Source of the DNA: CAKSHC01 sp045594545
Lineage (GTDB): Bacteria > Bacillota > Clostridia > Oscillospirales > UMGS1783
Length of the DNA stretch: 64,000 nucleotides
Assembly: GCA_045594545.1 (NCBI GenBank)
Contig: JAZNYQ010000039.1
Span: forward strand, 1-64,000
Direction: 5' to 3'
Part shown: piece after piece, positions 16,935 to 24,757 of the stretch
Position numbering within the stretch: the first letter of the stretch is position 1
Layout of the letters: every line of letters starts with the position of its first letter
The notes under the pieces: generated by a model
What the model saw: only the letters and a program-made list of their open reading frames with translations
The model's database searches: none
Told to the model about the DNA's origin: nothing
Position numbers and translations under genes: made by a program

Positions 16935-16963
16935 AGTGTACTATATTGTAATCATTTTTTCAA
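16935..16963 (-). promoter_or_regulatory. Possible promoter for the pyrH-polC cluster
   Basis: Minus-strand TTGAAA (16963-16958) and TACACT (16940-16935) with a 17-base spacer, between the rpsA terminator and pyrH. The -10 box matches only 4 of 6 consensus bases. Confidence 0.4.
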
Positions 16964-16972
16964 TATTTTTCT

Positions 16973-17002
16973 AAAAAAAGAGTCGCTTTTTACAGCGACT
17001 CT
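16973..17002 (-). terminator. Intrinsic terminator after ispH-rpsA
   Basis: A 9-bp perfect stem (AGAGTCGCT / AGCGACTCT) with a 6-base loop is followed on the minus strand by seven T residues. It begins 6 bases after the ispH-rpsA stop codon. Confidence 0.9.
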
Positions 17003-17008
17003 TTATCA

Positions 17009-19003
17009 TTATTCCTCAGCAGGGACTTCTTCGGCAACCGTTTCTTCCGCTACCGCTTCCTCAACCTCTTCTACAGGCAAAGCCGCCTTGATGGAGAGAG
17101 AAATGCGATTGCGCTCAAAATCGATCTCGATGATCTTAGCCGAAACCACATCGCCAACCTTCAACTTGTCCGAAACCTTTTCGATATGCTCGGGAGCGAT
17201 CTCGGAAATATGGATCAGACCGTCGATACCGGGGATGATCTCAGCAAAAGCACCGTATTTCATGAGCTTTACGATCTTGGCATCCACAATATCGTCAACA
17301 TGGTAATTGTTGCGGAAGGTATCCATCGGATTGGCATCAGGATCCTTGTAACCCAAAGAGATGCGGCCGGTCTCTTCATTGAAGTCCTTAACGTAAACGT
17401 CGATCACGTCGCCTACGTTAACCACCTCATTGGGATGTCTGAGTTTGCTCCAAGACAGCTCGGTAATATGTACCATGCCGTCTACACCGCCGATATCCAC
17501 AAATGCACCGTACGAAGTCAAAGAACGAACGGTACCCTCATAATGCTTACCGACTTCGATTTCAGCCAAGATCTTCTCACGGGCTTCTTTTCTCATTTCA
17601 GAAGAAGCACGCTTCACCGAGCCGATCACGCGTCTGCGACGCTTGTCAACCTCAATGATCTTGAACTGAACCGTCTGTCCGACAAACAAGGACAGATCCG
17701 CTTCACGATCGGATGTGATCTGCGAAGCAGGGATGAAGATGCGGTTGGATTCGTAGGTAACTACCACGCCGCCGTTAACGGCACTGGAGATCTTGCCGGC
17801 CAGAATGGCGCCGCTTTCTTCGGCATCGCTGATCTGCTGCCAAGCCTTCTGAGCCTCCATACGCTTACGGCTGAGAGTAGCCGTACCTTCCACATCGTTG
17901 GTCTTGATAACCTGAGCCTCAATGGTGTCGCCCACTTTAAACTGAGCCGCCACATCGGCAAAACTTGCAGACAATTCATCGGTGGGCAGAATGCCGGTAT
18001 ACTTGGCACCCACGTCTACCTGGATCTCATTCGGCATAACGGCCATAATGATACCGGTAACGATTTCTCCTCTGCGAACGGTTTTGAAGGATTCGTTCAA
18101 TGCCTCTTCGAACGAAATTTCCTCCTGAGCTTCCATGTTTTTGATGTTTTCTTCCATGGTGAATACTACCTCCTCGATAATCCAGACGGGAGTAGAGGCG
18201 CCCGCTGTTATCCCAATCAGATTATTGTTTTTGAATTTTGACACACATAATTCCGACACATCCTGAATTAAAACGGTGTTCTCGCATCGACCGCGGCATA
18301 TCTCATAAAGGCGCGCCGTGTTCGCACTGTTGCGACCGCCGATCACGATCATCCCGTCACACCGAGCCGCAAGTTGCTCGGCTTCCAGTTGCCGTTCATA
18401 CGTGGCAAAGCATATTGTATCAAAAATTTGTGCATTTGTATAGTCTTTCTTGCGAAATTCTTTACAAATATTTTTCCAAATAACCTCATTAAAGGTCGTT
18501 TGTGCCGCCAAAATGGGCGATTTTGATGAAAAATCGTGCTCCAAAAAGAGTTTTTTTGCCTCATTTTCGCTCGAAATGACATAAAAATCATCAAAAAAAT
18601 AGTGTCCGCGGATGCCGTTTACCTCAGGATGCCCATCATCACCCGCAATAATAAAAGCTCTTTTTTCTTCGCTGGCTTTTGCCGCCAACTGTTGGATGCG
18701 CGCAACAAACGGGCAGGTCATATCCTCTACCGTACCACCCGCCGCCACGATCTCATCCTTGACCGTCTGCCCGACGCCGTGCGCCCGTACGATGACCCGC
18801 ATATCTTTCTCCACCTGCGACACCTGATCGATACGGCAAATCCCGCCCTCTTCCAGTCGCTTCAGAACGTCGGGGTTATGGATCAATTCGCCGTAGGTAA
18901 CGGTCGTCCGTCCGTGTTCCTGCATCAATTCTTGCGCCCTTGTTACGGCGCGATTGACACCAAAACAAAATCCTGCCGATTTGGCCACTATGATCTGTTT
19001 CAT
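17009..19003 (-). CDS. ispH: IspH-RpsA fusion: HMBPP reductase joined to ribosomal protein S1-like domains
   Basis: 664 residues. The first 285 or so are 4-hydroxy-3-methylbut-2-enyl diphosphate reductase, the last MEP enzyme, making IPP and DMAPP. The [4Fe-4S] cysteines are visible in AGFCFGVNRA, DMTCPFV and FDTICFATYERQ, with HNPDVLKRL and GDDGHPEV histidine/glutamate motifs. From about residue 300 four S1 RNA-binding repeats follow (for example GKHYEGTVRSLTSYGAFVDIG and VDAKIVKLMKYGAFAEI), then an acidic Glu/Val/Ala tail. The frame is continuous, with no stop or internal start pressure at the junction. This fusion is known from many Clostridia, where it stands in for separate ispH and rpsA. 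The start overlaps plsC by 4 bases. Confidence 0.95.
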   Translation of the reverse strand: MKQIIVAKSAGFCFGVNRAVTRAQELMQEHGRTTVTYGELIHNPDVLKRLEEGGICRIDQVSQVEKDMRVIVRAHGVGQTVKDEIVAAGGTVEDMTCPFVARIQQLAAKASEEKRAFIIAGDDGHPEVNGIRGHYFFDDFYVISSENEAKKLFLEHDFSSKSPILAAQTTFNEVIWKNICKEFRKKDYTNAQIFDTICFATYERQLEAEQLAARCDGMIVIGGRNSANTARLYEICRGRCENTVLIQDVSELCVSKFKNNNLIGITAGASTPVWIIEEVVFTMEENIKNMEAQEEISFEEALNESFKTVRRGEIVTGIIMAVMPNEIQVDVGAKYTGILPTDELSASFADVAAQFKVGDTIEAQVIKTNDVEGTATLSRKRMEAQKAWQQISDAEESGAILAGKISSAVNGGVVVTYESNRIFIPASQITSDREADLSLFVGQTVQFKIIEVDKRRRRVIGSVKRASSEMRKEAREKILAEIEVGKHYEGTVRSLTSYGAFVDIGGVDGMVHITELSWSKLRHPNEVVNVGDVIDVYVKDFNEETGRISLGYKDPDANPMDTFRNNYHVDDIVDAKIVKLMKYGAFAEIIPGIDGLIHISEIAPEHIEKVSDKLKVGDVVSAKIIEIDFERNRISLSIKAALPVEEVEEAVAEETVAEEVPAEE

Positions 19004-19596
19004 GCCGTTTTCGCCAACTCTTCGGTGATTTCCATCAGCCGCTGCGCCATCTGGTGCAGATTCTCGGCCGATCCGTCGGTATATCCCAGTTGCTCCACGC
19101 TCACAGGTTCACCGAAAATAACGGTAACCCGACGGAAGGGACGCAACCGCTGATTTTTGGTTTTGACATACACCGGCACAATCGGACAACCGCTGCGGAT
19201 GGCAAGCAACGCAAAGCCCGTTTTGTAGCGGGTCAACGCTTCCCCTTTTACCCGCTTACCCTGCGGGAAAATGCCGATATAATGCCCTTTTTCAATCATA
19301 TCAATGCCGTTTTTGATGGCCGAAATATCCTTAGAGCCTCGCTTAACGGGGAAAGCGCCCATCGAATGGAAGAACCATGTGGCCAGCTTCCCCTTAAATA
19401 TCTCCGCCTTGGCCATATAATGAACCGTACGCTTTTTTACCCCAAGCCCCAAAAAGACAGGATCCATCAAAGACATATGGTTACAGGTGAAGATGCATCC
19501 TCCGTCAATATTCACTCGCTCGGCACCGATCGCTCTGTGAAAAAATAAGACTTTCATCAAAAGCCATGCGATCGGCCGCAAAATCTTATACATCAT
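19000..19596 (-). CDS. plsC: 1-acyl-sn-glycerol-3-phosphate acyltransferase
   Basis: Acylates lysophosphatidate to phosphatidate at the membrane, supplying the CdsA substrate. 198 residues. Motif I is CNHMSLMDPVFLG (NH-x4-D), motif III FPQGKR (in place of FPEGTR), and motif IV CPIVPVYV. The N-terminal 20 residues are hydrophobic. The ATG at 19596 follows AAGGAG at 8-base spacing and overlaps the cmk stop by 4 bases, so I reject the longer frame to 19623. Confidence 0.93.
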   Translation of the reverse strand: MMYKILRPIAWLLMKVLFFHRAIGAERVNIDGGCIFTCNHMSLMDPVFLGLGVKKRTVHYMAKAEIFKGKLATWFFHSMGAFPVKRGSKDISAIKNGIDMIEKGHYIGIFPQGKRVKGEALTRYKTGFALLAIRSGCPIVPVYVKTKNQRLRPFRRVTVIFGEPVSVEQLGYTDGSAENLHQMAQRLMEITEELAKTA

Positions 19597-20264
19597 CCGA
19601 GTTTCTCCTTGATGATACGGCACATATATTCCACCGTTTGAACCTCGTCCATATCGGAATTATCCACCAGCACGGCATCATCTGCCGCTTTTAGCGGTGC
19701 CGTGGCACGGGACGAATCGTTGGCATCCCGCTGTTTAATCTCGCGTAACACCGTTTCAAAATCAGCCTCTAACCCCTTAGCCTGCAACTCCAATGTCCGA
19801 CGGCGGGCACGCGCCTCTGCATTGGCTGTGAGAAAAATTTTCACCTGTGCCTGCGGTAAAATCACCGTACCGATGTCACGACCATCCATCAAAACGTTGT
19901 GTTGTGCCGCCATTTTTCGCTGCAGATCCAGCAAGAAAGTACGCACAACCGGATGCGCCGACACATCCGACGCCGCCTGTGCGACCGGCTGTGTGCGAAT
20001 CAAACCCGATACATCTTCTCCATTGAGATACACGCGCTGTTCGCCCTCAACAAAACCCAGACGAACGTCAATATCCGCCAATAAAGGAGCCACCAAATCG
20101 GCATTTTTCAGATCCGGCACATTCTGACGGATGGCGTATAACCCGATAGCCCGATACAGGGCACCGGTATCGATATACAAATATCCCAACTTCTTGGCCA
20201 ACGCCTTTGCCGCACTGCTTTTGCCCGCACCCGACGGGCCGTCAATCGCAATATTTACAGGCAT
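19593..20264 (-). CDS. cmk: Cytidylate kinase
   Basis: Phosphorylates CMP/dCMP. 223 residues. The Walker A loop is IDGPSGAGKSSAAKALA, followed by YIDTGALYRAIG and the CMP-binding MDGRDIGTVILPQA. The cmk-plsC-ispH/rpsA order is conserved in Clostridia. It lies 4 bases downstream of the flavoprotein gene. Confidence 0.97.
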   Translation of the reverse strand: MPVNIAIDGPSGAGKSSAAKALAKKLGYLYIDTGALYRAIGLYAIRQNVPDLKNADLVAPLLADIDVRLGFVEGEQRVYLNGEDVSGLIRTQPVAQAASDVSAHPVVRTFLLDLQRKMAAQHNVLMDGRDIGTVILPQAQVKIFLTANAEARARRRTLELQAKGLEADFETVLREIKQRDANDSSRATAPLKAADDAVLVDNSDMDEVQTVEYMCRIIKEKLG

Positions 20265-20268
20265 ACTC

Positions 20269-21495
20269 TCAACCTCCGTTTATCATGGCCTCTGCCGCCG
20301 CAGCCGCCGTTGTAAATGCTAATTGCAAATTAAATCCACCCGTTAAGGCATCAATATCCATAACCTCACCGGCAAAATATAAGCCATTCACCAATTTAGA
20401 TTCCATGGTCTTCGGGTCAATTTCTTTTAAAGTTACCCCTCCGGCCGTTACCACCGCCTCCTCGATGGGGCGGGTTCCGATAACGGTAAAGGAAAAACTC
20501 TTGATCAATGCGCATAGCCGCTGTCGTTCCTCTCGCGATACGGCATTGACCTGCTTGTCGGGATCGATCCCGCTGCGTTCAATCAAAACAGGAATCAAAC
20601 TGGACGGTAACAGTTTACCGAGACTGTTGCGAAAACTCTTATTCTTTTGCTCCGAAAAATCGCGCAACAGCCGCTGATCCAGCATATCCAAGGACAGCCC
20701 CGGTTTGAGATCTAAAGATATCGTTGCCCGCTCCATTTGTTTATGGGCTATGTAAGCCGATGCGGTCAATACAAGAGGGCCGGACAGACCAAAATGGGTG
20801 AATAACGCTTCTCCCATCTCGGAGTATACGATCTTCCCCTTTTCGTTCAAAAGAGTCAGAGTGACATTTTTAAGCCCCAGACCGCTCATACGGGAGCACT
20901 CATCGCCCGCACAATGCAAACCGACCAAAGACGGCGTCGGCGTCTGGATCGAATGGCCTAAACTTTTAGCGAATCGGTATCCGTCGCCACTACTCCCCGT
21001 CTGCGGATAGGACAGCCCGCCCGTAGCCAACAACACCTTTTGATATCGGCGTTCTTTTCCTTTGGTGGCAACGGTAAAACCATCCTTTGCCATTATCTCA
21101 ATTACTTCTTCCTTTATACGGGTAACGTACCGCTCATCACAGGCTTTAAGCAAAGTTCCGACCACATCCAGCGCCCGATCGGACACGGGAAACACCCGAT
21201 CGCCCCGCTCAATTTTTAGGGCCAGTCCTCGATCTCGGAAATAGTCCATCAACCACATATTATCATAACGGGACAATGCACTATATAAAAACCGATCGCC
21301 TTTCATGATGTTCGCCCGAAAACAGTCAGCATCACAAGCGTTGGTAAGATTGCATCTTCCCTTTCCGGTAATGCCGATCTTCAGCCCAAACCGATCTTTC
21401 TTCTCAAATAGGTCACAAGGCACACCGGCTTGCGCCAAAAGCGATGCCGCCATCAATCCCGCCGCTCCGCCGCCGATAATGGCAATATCAGACAT
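20269..21495 (-). CDS. HI0933/YhiN-family flavoprotein
   Basis: 408-residue predicted FAD-dependent oxidoreductase of unknown substrate. The N-terminal dinucleotide motif is IIGGGAAGLMAASLLAQ, followed by GRCNLTNAC, LLATGGLSYPQTGSSGDGY and the C-terminal GLYFAGEVMDIDALTGGFNLQLAF. These are hallmarks of the HI0933 family often found beside cmk in Firmicutes. The ATG at 21495 follows GGAGG with 8-base spacing; 26 upstream in-frame residues lie inside the RpiR gene and are rejected. The start overlaps the preceding gene by 8 bases. Confidence 0.9.
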   Translation of the reverse strand: MSDIAIIGGGAAGLMAASLLAQAGVPCDLFEKKDRFGLKIGITGKGRCNLTNACDADCFRANIMKGDRFLYSALSRYDNMWLMDYFRDRGLALKIERGDRVFPVSDRALDVVGTLLKACDERYVTRIKEEVIEIMAKDGFTVATKGKERRYQKVLLATGGLSYPQTGSSGDGYRFAKSLGHSIQTPTPSLVGLHCAGDECSRMSGLGLKNVTLTLLNEKGKIVYSEMGEALFTHFGLSGPLVLTASAYIAHKQMERATISLDLKPGLSLDMLDQRLLRDFSEQKNKSFRNSLGKLLPSSLIPVLIERSGIDPDKQVNAVSREERQRLCALIKSFSFTVIGTRPIEEAVVTAGGVTLKEIDPKTMESKLVNGLYFAGEVMDIDALTGGFNLQLAFTTAAAAAEAMINGG

Positions 21496-22363
21496 CGGCG
21501 CGACCTCCGTCCTGCTTGTCATAGACCTGATATTCATCCCAGATTTGTTCCAATTCACCCAGCCGCTTTTCAATCTCCTGCCGACGCTTCATGGTAACGC
21601 CCACAATCAGAGCATTGATCAGGCTCATCGGCGCCGTCAACGAATCCACAAAGGACGCCATATCGCTTCGCGCCAGCAATAAATTGGTAGCAAACTGCGC
21701 CAAGGGTGAAGACGGGGCGTCGGTGATGGCAATCACATCCGCCCCCCGATCGCGCGCAAAATTGAGAGCACGAATGGTACGCTGAGAATAGCGGGGAAAA
21801 CTGATGCCGATAATGACATCATCCTTCCCGATACGGACGATCTGTTCAAACACTTCCTCAGTACCCGAAGCATTGACCGGACGAATATTATCGCAGATCA
21901 GATTTAAATTATACCCCAAAAATTCAGATAACATACTGGCCGTACGTACGCCGATAATATATACATTGCGCGCGGCCACGATTTTTTCAATAGCCGATTC
22001 AAATTCAATCGGATCAATATGCGCCAGCGTTTGGCTGATATTGATAATATCGTTGGATAGGACACTGCCGAGCACGCCATCGTCACGGATACGCTCCTCG
22101 GTAATCTGAACCCGTTGCAAGGCAGTGAGGCGATTGCGGCTGAGCTGATGTAAGGCTTGTTTCAGCCCCTGATAACTCTCAAAACCCAGTTCCGTGACAA
22201 AGCGCACTACCGTGGATTCACTGACACCCACGGCTTGTCCCAATTTCGCCGCCGTCATAAACGCCGCCTTTTCGTAGTGTGCCAAAAGATAATCGGCAAT
22301 CGCCTTCTGTCCTTTGGAAAATGACGGATATAGTTGTTCAATGGATGCGAATATATCTTTCAT
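21488..22363 (-). CDS. MurR/RpiR family transcriptional regulator
   Basis: 291-residue DNA-binding regulator with an N-terminal helix-turn-helix (FMTAAKLGQAVGVSESTVVRFVTELGF) and a C-terminal SIS sugar-phosphate-binding domain (ARNVYIIGVRTASML, DVIIGISFPRYSQRT, DVIAITDAPSSPLAQ). It probably senses a phosphosugar. Its target is not evident, since it heads a transcript with flavoprotein and housekeeping genes rather than sugar genes. The start at 22363 fits the family N-terminus; its ribosome binding site (AAGGGGG) is 13 bases away, so an ATG at 22387 is an alternative. Confidence 0.88.
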   Translation of the reverse strand: MKDIFASIEQLYPSFSKGQKAIADYLLAHYEKAAFMTAAKLGQAVGVSESTVVRFVTELGFESYQGLKQALHQLSRNRLTALQRVQITEERIRDDGVLGSVLSNDIINISQTLAHIDPIEFESAIEKIVAARNVYIIGVRTASMLSEFLGYNLNLICDNIRPVNASGTEEVFEQIVRIGKDDVIIGISFPRYSQRTIRALNFARDRGADVIAITDAPSSPLAQFATNLLLARSDMASFVDSLTAPMSLINALIVGVTMKRRQEIEKRLGELEQIWDEYQVYDKQDGGRADV

Positions 22364-22398
22364 AAAACCGATTGCGCCCCCTTGCATACTATTCTTAT

Positions 22399-22427
22399 AT
22401 TGTAACAGATTTTCAGGGGGATTACAA
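22399..22427 (-). promoter_or_regulatory. Promoter of the rpiR-like gene
   Basis: Minus-strand TTGTAA (22427-22422), a 17-base spacer and TACAAT (22404-22399), placed 36 bases before the chosen start codon. Confidence 0.65.
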
Positions 22428-22440
22428 TCCTTTTTTATAA

Positions 22441-22474
22441 GATAAAAGACCGGGGATATCCCCGGTCTTTTATC
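22441..22474 (-). terminator. Terminator of the spore protein gene
   Basis: A perfect 34-base palindrome with stem AAAAGACCGGGGAT and its complement lies 9 bases after the SASP stop codon. On the minus strand the stem ends in a run of T, as expected for an intrinsic terminator. The arms also end in A/T runs on the other strand, so it could work in both directions. Confidence 0.8.
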
Positions 22475-22482
22475 ACAGAATG

Positions 22483-22662
22483 TTACATGCTTTCTTCAAC
22501 GGACTTGATCATCTTCTTAACCATCTGGCCACCGATCGAACCGGCCTGCTTAGAGGTCAGGTCGCCGTTGTAGCCCTGCTTAAGATTGACGCCAACTTCG
22601 TTAGCACATTCCATCTTAAAACGATTCATGGCTTCTTTAGCCGAGGGAACCATAGCGCTCAT
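22483..22662 (-). CDS. Alpha/beta-type small acid-soluble spore protein
   Basis: 59-residue protein that would coat and protect spore DNA and be degraded by the GPR protease at germination. The sequence contains the family core MECANEVGVNLKQGYNG followed by LTSKQAGSIGGQMVKKMI. These match the two conserved SASP blocks: the GPR cleavage region E-x-A-(S/N)-E and the SxxAGSxGGxMVKxM block. The start follows AAGGAG. It is short even for this family (about 60-70). Expression is expected in the forespore, but I could not identify a convincing sigma-G promoter. Confidence 0.93.
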   Translation of the reverse strand: MSAMVPSAKEAMNRFKMECANEVGVNLKQGYNGDLTSKQAGSIGGQMVKKMIKSVEESM

Positions 22663-22743
22663 TGATGTTTCTCCTTTTCAAAAGTTTAGTGGTTGCGCTA
22701 TTATTTTGCTCCTCTCAATCGGCAATATGATTTGAAATATCTG

Positions 22744-23349
22744 TTAATCCAGAACCTCAATATGCGAGCAGGAGATCTCCCATGCCGTCATTTCCCTCTC
22801 GCCTGTTTCGGTTTTCTTTATGTAATTCCGACTTTGGATACGGCCCACAACATGCAACCTATCCGATTGGCGTAACGACTGAACAAAAACCGAATCCCGT
22901 CCCCACGCCAGGCAGGGAATGTAATCACATCGCCCGTACCGACGGTTGACCGCCAGCATGATATCGGCGATTTCCCGACCAAGCGGCGTTCGGCGATGCA
23001 TCGGCGTTTTACATAAAAAACCAACCAATTCAATCTTATTTTCATGTTCCAGCGGATCAATACAGATCTGAATGTCTTGCGCAAAAACATACAAGATCAA
23101 GCGACGGCGTCCGTCCACATCCATGTTCTTCGAGCGAAACTCACCCGCAATTTCCAGCAAATCCCCGACGTCTACATAGCGACTCGGAAACAGCCGTTCG
23201 GACACAATGACGGATATCCGATCCGGCTGACCACTTAAACGATTGACCCGCAGAATAAAAGTGTAAAAGTTTTCTCCATAGGCCTGATGCCCTAACATGG
23301 GTGCCTGCTCCACCACGCCGCGCAAAAATACCGAATTTATACAGTTCAT
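22744..23349 (-). CDS. Tandem-OB single-stranded DNA-binding protein
   Basis: 201 residues. It appears to hold two OB-fold units. The second contains the SSB-like block MHRRTPLGREIADIMLAVNRRYGRCDYIPCLAWGR, and the first (residues 1-95) has the strand pattern VFLRGVVEQAPML..FYTFILRVNRLSG. This resembles clostridial SSB-family proteins distinct from housekeeping Ssb, and it lacks the acidic C-terminal tip used to recruit partners. The start overlaps the preceding gene by 4 bases. A role in DNA handling is likely; the specific process is unknown. Confidence 0.75.
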   Translation of the reverse strand: MNCINSVFLRGVVEQAPMLGHQAYGENFYTFILRVNRLSGQPDRISVIVSERLFPSRYVDVGDLLEIAGEFRSKNMDVDGRRRLILYVFAQDIQICIDPLEHENKIELVGFLCKTPMHRRTPLGREIADIMLAVNRRYGRCDYIPCLAWGRDSVFVQSLRQSDRLHVVGRIQSRNYIKKTETGEREMTAWEISCSHIEVLD

Positions 23350-23879
23350 AGTTCCTCTTTCTCCTGTGTCAACAATAACAAGGCGCAGGCCAGTATGGCA
23401 GAGGGCACATCCCAGATCTGCGCATGATACACATGATCTTGTATCTCGATCAATTCCCCGTTTACCTTTTGCGCATCCCGTCCGACCGTTAGCACGATCG
23501 AATCATCGGCAATACTGGATAGGGAAAAGGTATTTCTTTCCCCTACTCCGCATGTAATCGGACGCAGCCCCCGCCTTTGGATAAAACGGCAGTGAACAGC
23601 ATCGGCAGGATCAAACACCACAAGCGCATTCTCTTTTATACAGCCGCATGGCAGATCTTGAATATCGGCAACATCATTGCCGATCAGCACAATATCGGCG
23701 CCGAAATCACAAGGACCGGCTATATTGCGAAGTTCCAGTATCAGCAGTTGCGTTGCCGCATCCCCGCACACGGCACCCGAATCGGCCGAAACATACAGGA
23801 TCCCTCGGCGATTGCGAACAATCTCTATAAACTGACGGGGGTCAAAATTTTTGCCGGGTATCATTAGTACCTTTACCAT
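23346..23879 (-). CDS. Unrecognised 177-residue protein
   Basis: No confident family. The middle part (DIVLIGNDVADIQDLPCGCIKENALVVFDPADAV, then GLRPITCGVGERNTFSLSSIADDSIVLTVGRD) has the spacing and flavour of the Mur-ligase central/C-terminal domain boundary, but no P-loop GKT motif is present, so it would not be an active ligase. It is cysteine-containing, cytoplasmic and without membrane segments. It lies between the PdaB-like gene (3-base gap) and the tandem-OB gene (4-base overlap), so the three are probably co-transcribed. Function is not inferred. Confidence 0.7.
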   Translation of the reverse strand: MVKVLMIPGKNFDPRQFIEIVRNRRGILYVSADSGAVCGDAATQLLILELRNIAGPCDFGADIVLIGNDVADIQDLPCGCIKENALVVFDPADAVHCRFIQRRGLRPITCGVGERNTFSLSSIADDSIVLTVGRDAQKVNGELIEIQDHVYHAQIWDVPSAILACALLLLTQEKEEL

Positions 23880-23882
23880 GCT

Positions 23883-24674
23883 TTACACTCCTACCGTTTC
23901 CTTGGGTTGTTCTATTTGATATTGTTGCCCCGTATGATCCATTTTATAGTTTTCCGTGTAGATCAATTCCGATATCTTTACCAACTCAATACCTTTCTCC
24001 TTGGCATAGTCCAGAATAGACGGCAACGCCTCGGGTGTATGTAGTGCCGCATTGTGGAACAAGGTGATCGAACCGGCTTCCATTTTACCGGTAACCCGTG
24101 CGGTGATTTCTTTAGCTGACAGATCTTTCCAATCCAGACTATCGATCGACCATTGAATGGTATAATATCCGTTTTCCAATAAGGTATCCACGACCTGATC
24201 GTTATAATCGCCGTAAGGAGGACGGAACAAATGCGGTCGAACACCCGTTACCTTTTCAATTTTATCCGAACAACCGTTGACCTGTTTTAGCATATCCTCG
24301 GCCGATAGTTTGGTCATATACGGGTGGGTATCGGAGTGATTCATGACCTCATGCCCCGCATCATGCAGGGCTTTGACCGATTCGGGATATTTATCTACCC
24401 ACTCTCCTACCACAAAGAAGGTGGCCTTTACCTCATACTTTGCCAAAATATCTATAATCTCCTGCGTATCCTCATTGCCCCATGCCGCATCAAAGGAGAT
24501 GGAAGCTTTATTATCGTCACGTTTCACGCTGTAAATGGGAAGGCTTCGGGCGGACGCGGTTGTGCTCATGGCACTTTGCACAACGCTTCCCGAAAAAATC
24601 ACAGCCGCCAAGGTCACCACCGCCAATACAATGGTGGCAATCACGGCATTTTTACGAAACACTACAATTCTCAT
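23883..24674 (-). CDS. Polysaccharide deacetylase, PdaB-like sporulation protein
   Basis: 263-residue predicted extracytoplasmic NodB-domain enzyme, anchored by a single N-terminal membrane segment (residues 8-32). Motifs: SFDAAWGNEDT (motif 1, DA as in PdaB instead of DD), HSDTHPYMTKLS (metal-binding His pair), RPPYGDYN and the C-terminal LFHNAALHTPEAL. PdaB homologues are needed to maintain spores or to shape cortex peptidoglycan. The DAAWG variant is normal in that subfamily, so catalytic activity is uncertain. Confidence 0.9.
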   Translation of the reverse strand: MRIVVFRKNAVIATIVLAVVTLAAVIFSGSVVQSAMSTTASARSLPIYSVKRDDNKASISFDAAWGNEDTQEIIDILAKYEVKATFFVVGEWVDKYPESVKALHDAGHEVMNHSDTHPYMTKLSAEDMLKQVNGCSDKIEKVTGVRPHLFRPPYGDYNDQVVDTLLENGYYTIQWSIDSLDWKDLSAKEITARVTGKMEAGSITLFHNAALHTPEALPSILDYAKEKGIELVKISELIYTENYKMDHTGQQYQIEQPKETVGV

Positions 24675-24732
24675 ACAATCACCCTCCTGTCCTTATAATC
24701 TATTCCGGTGGGTGCTTAAATATGCAAAGATA

Positions 24733-24751
24733 GCGGCAGAACCTCTGCCGC
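24733..24751 (-). terminator. Hairpin after the dehydrogenase gene
   Basis: An 8-bp stem (GCGGCAGA / TCTGCCGC) with a 3-base loop, 6 bases beyond the stop at 24758. The following minus-strand sequence (TATCTTTG) is only moderately T-rich, so termination efficiency is uncertain. Confidence 0.6.
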
Positions 24752-24757
24752 CTGTCT

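Noticed and set aside
17186..18241. A 351-codon open frame on the + strand
   Set aside because: It is antisense to the ispH-rpsA fusion, in which domain motifs are unmistakable; no ribosome binding site or recognisable protein features.
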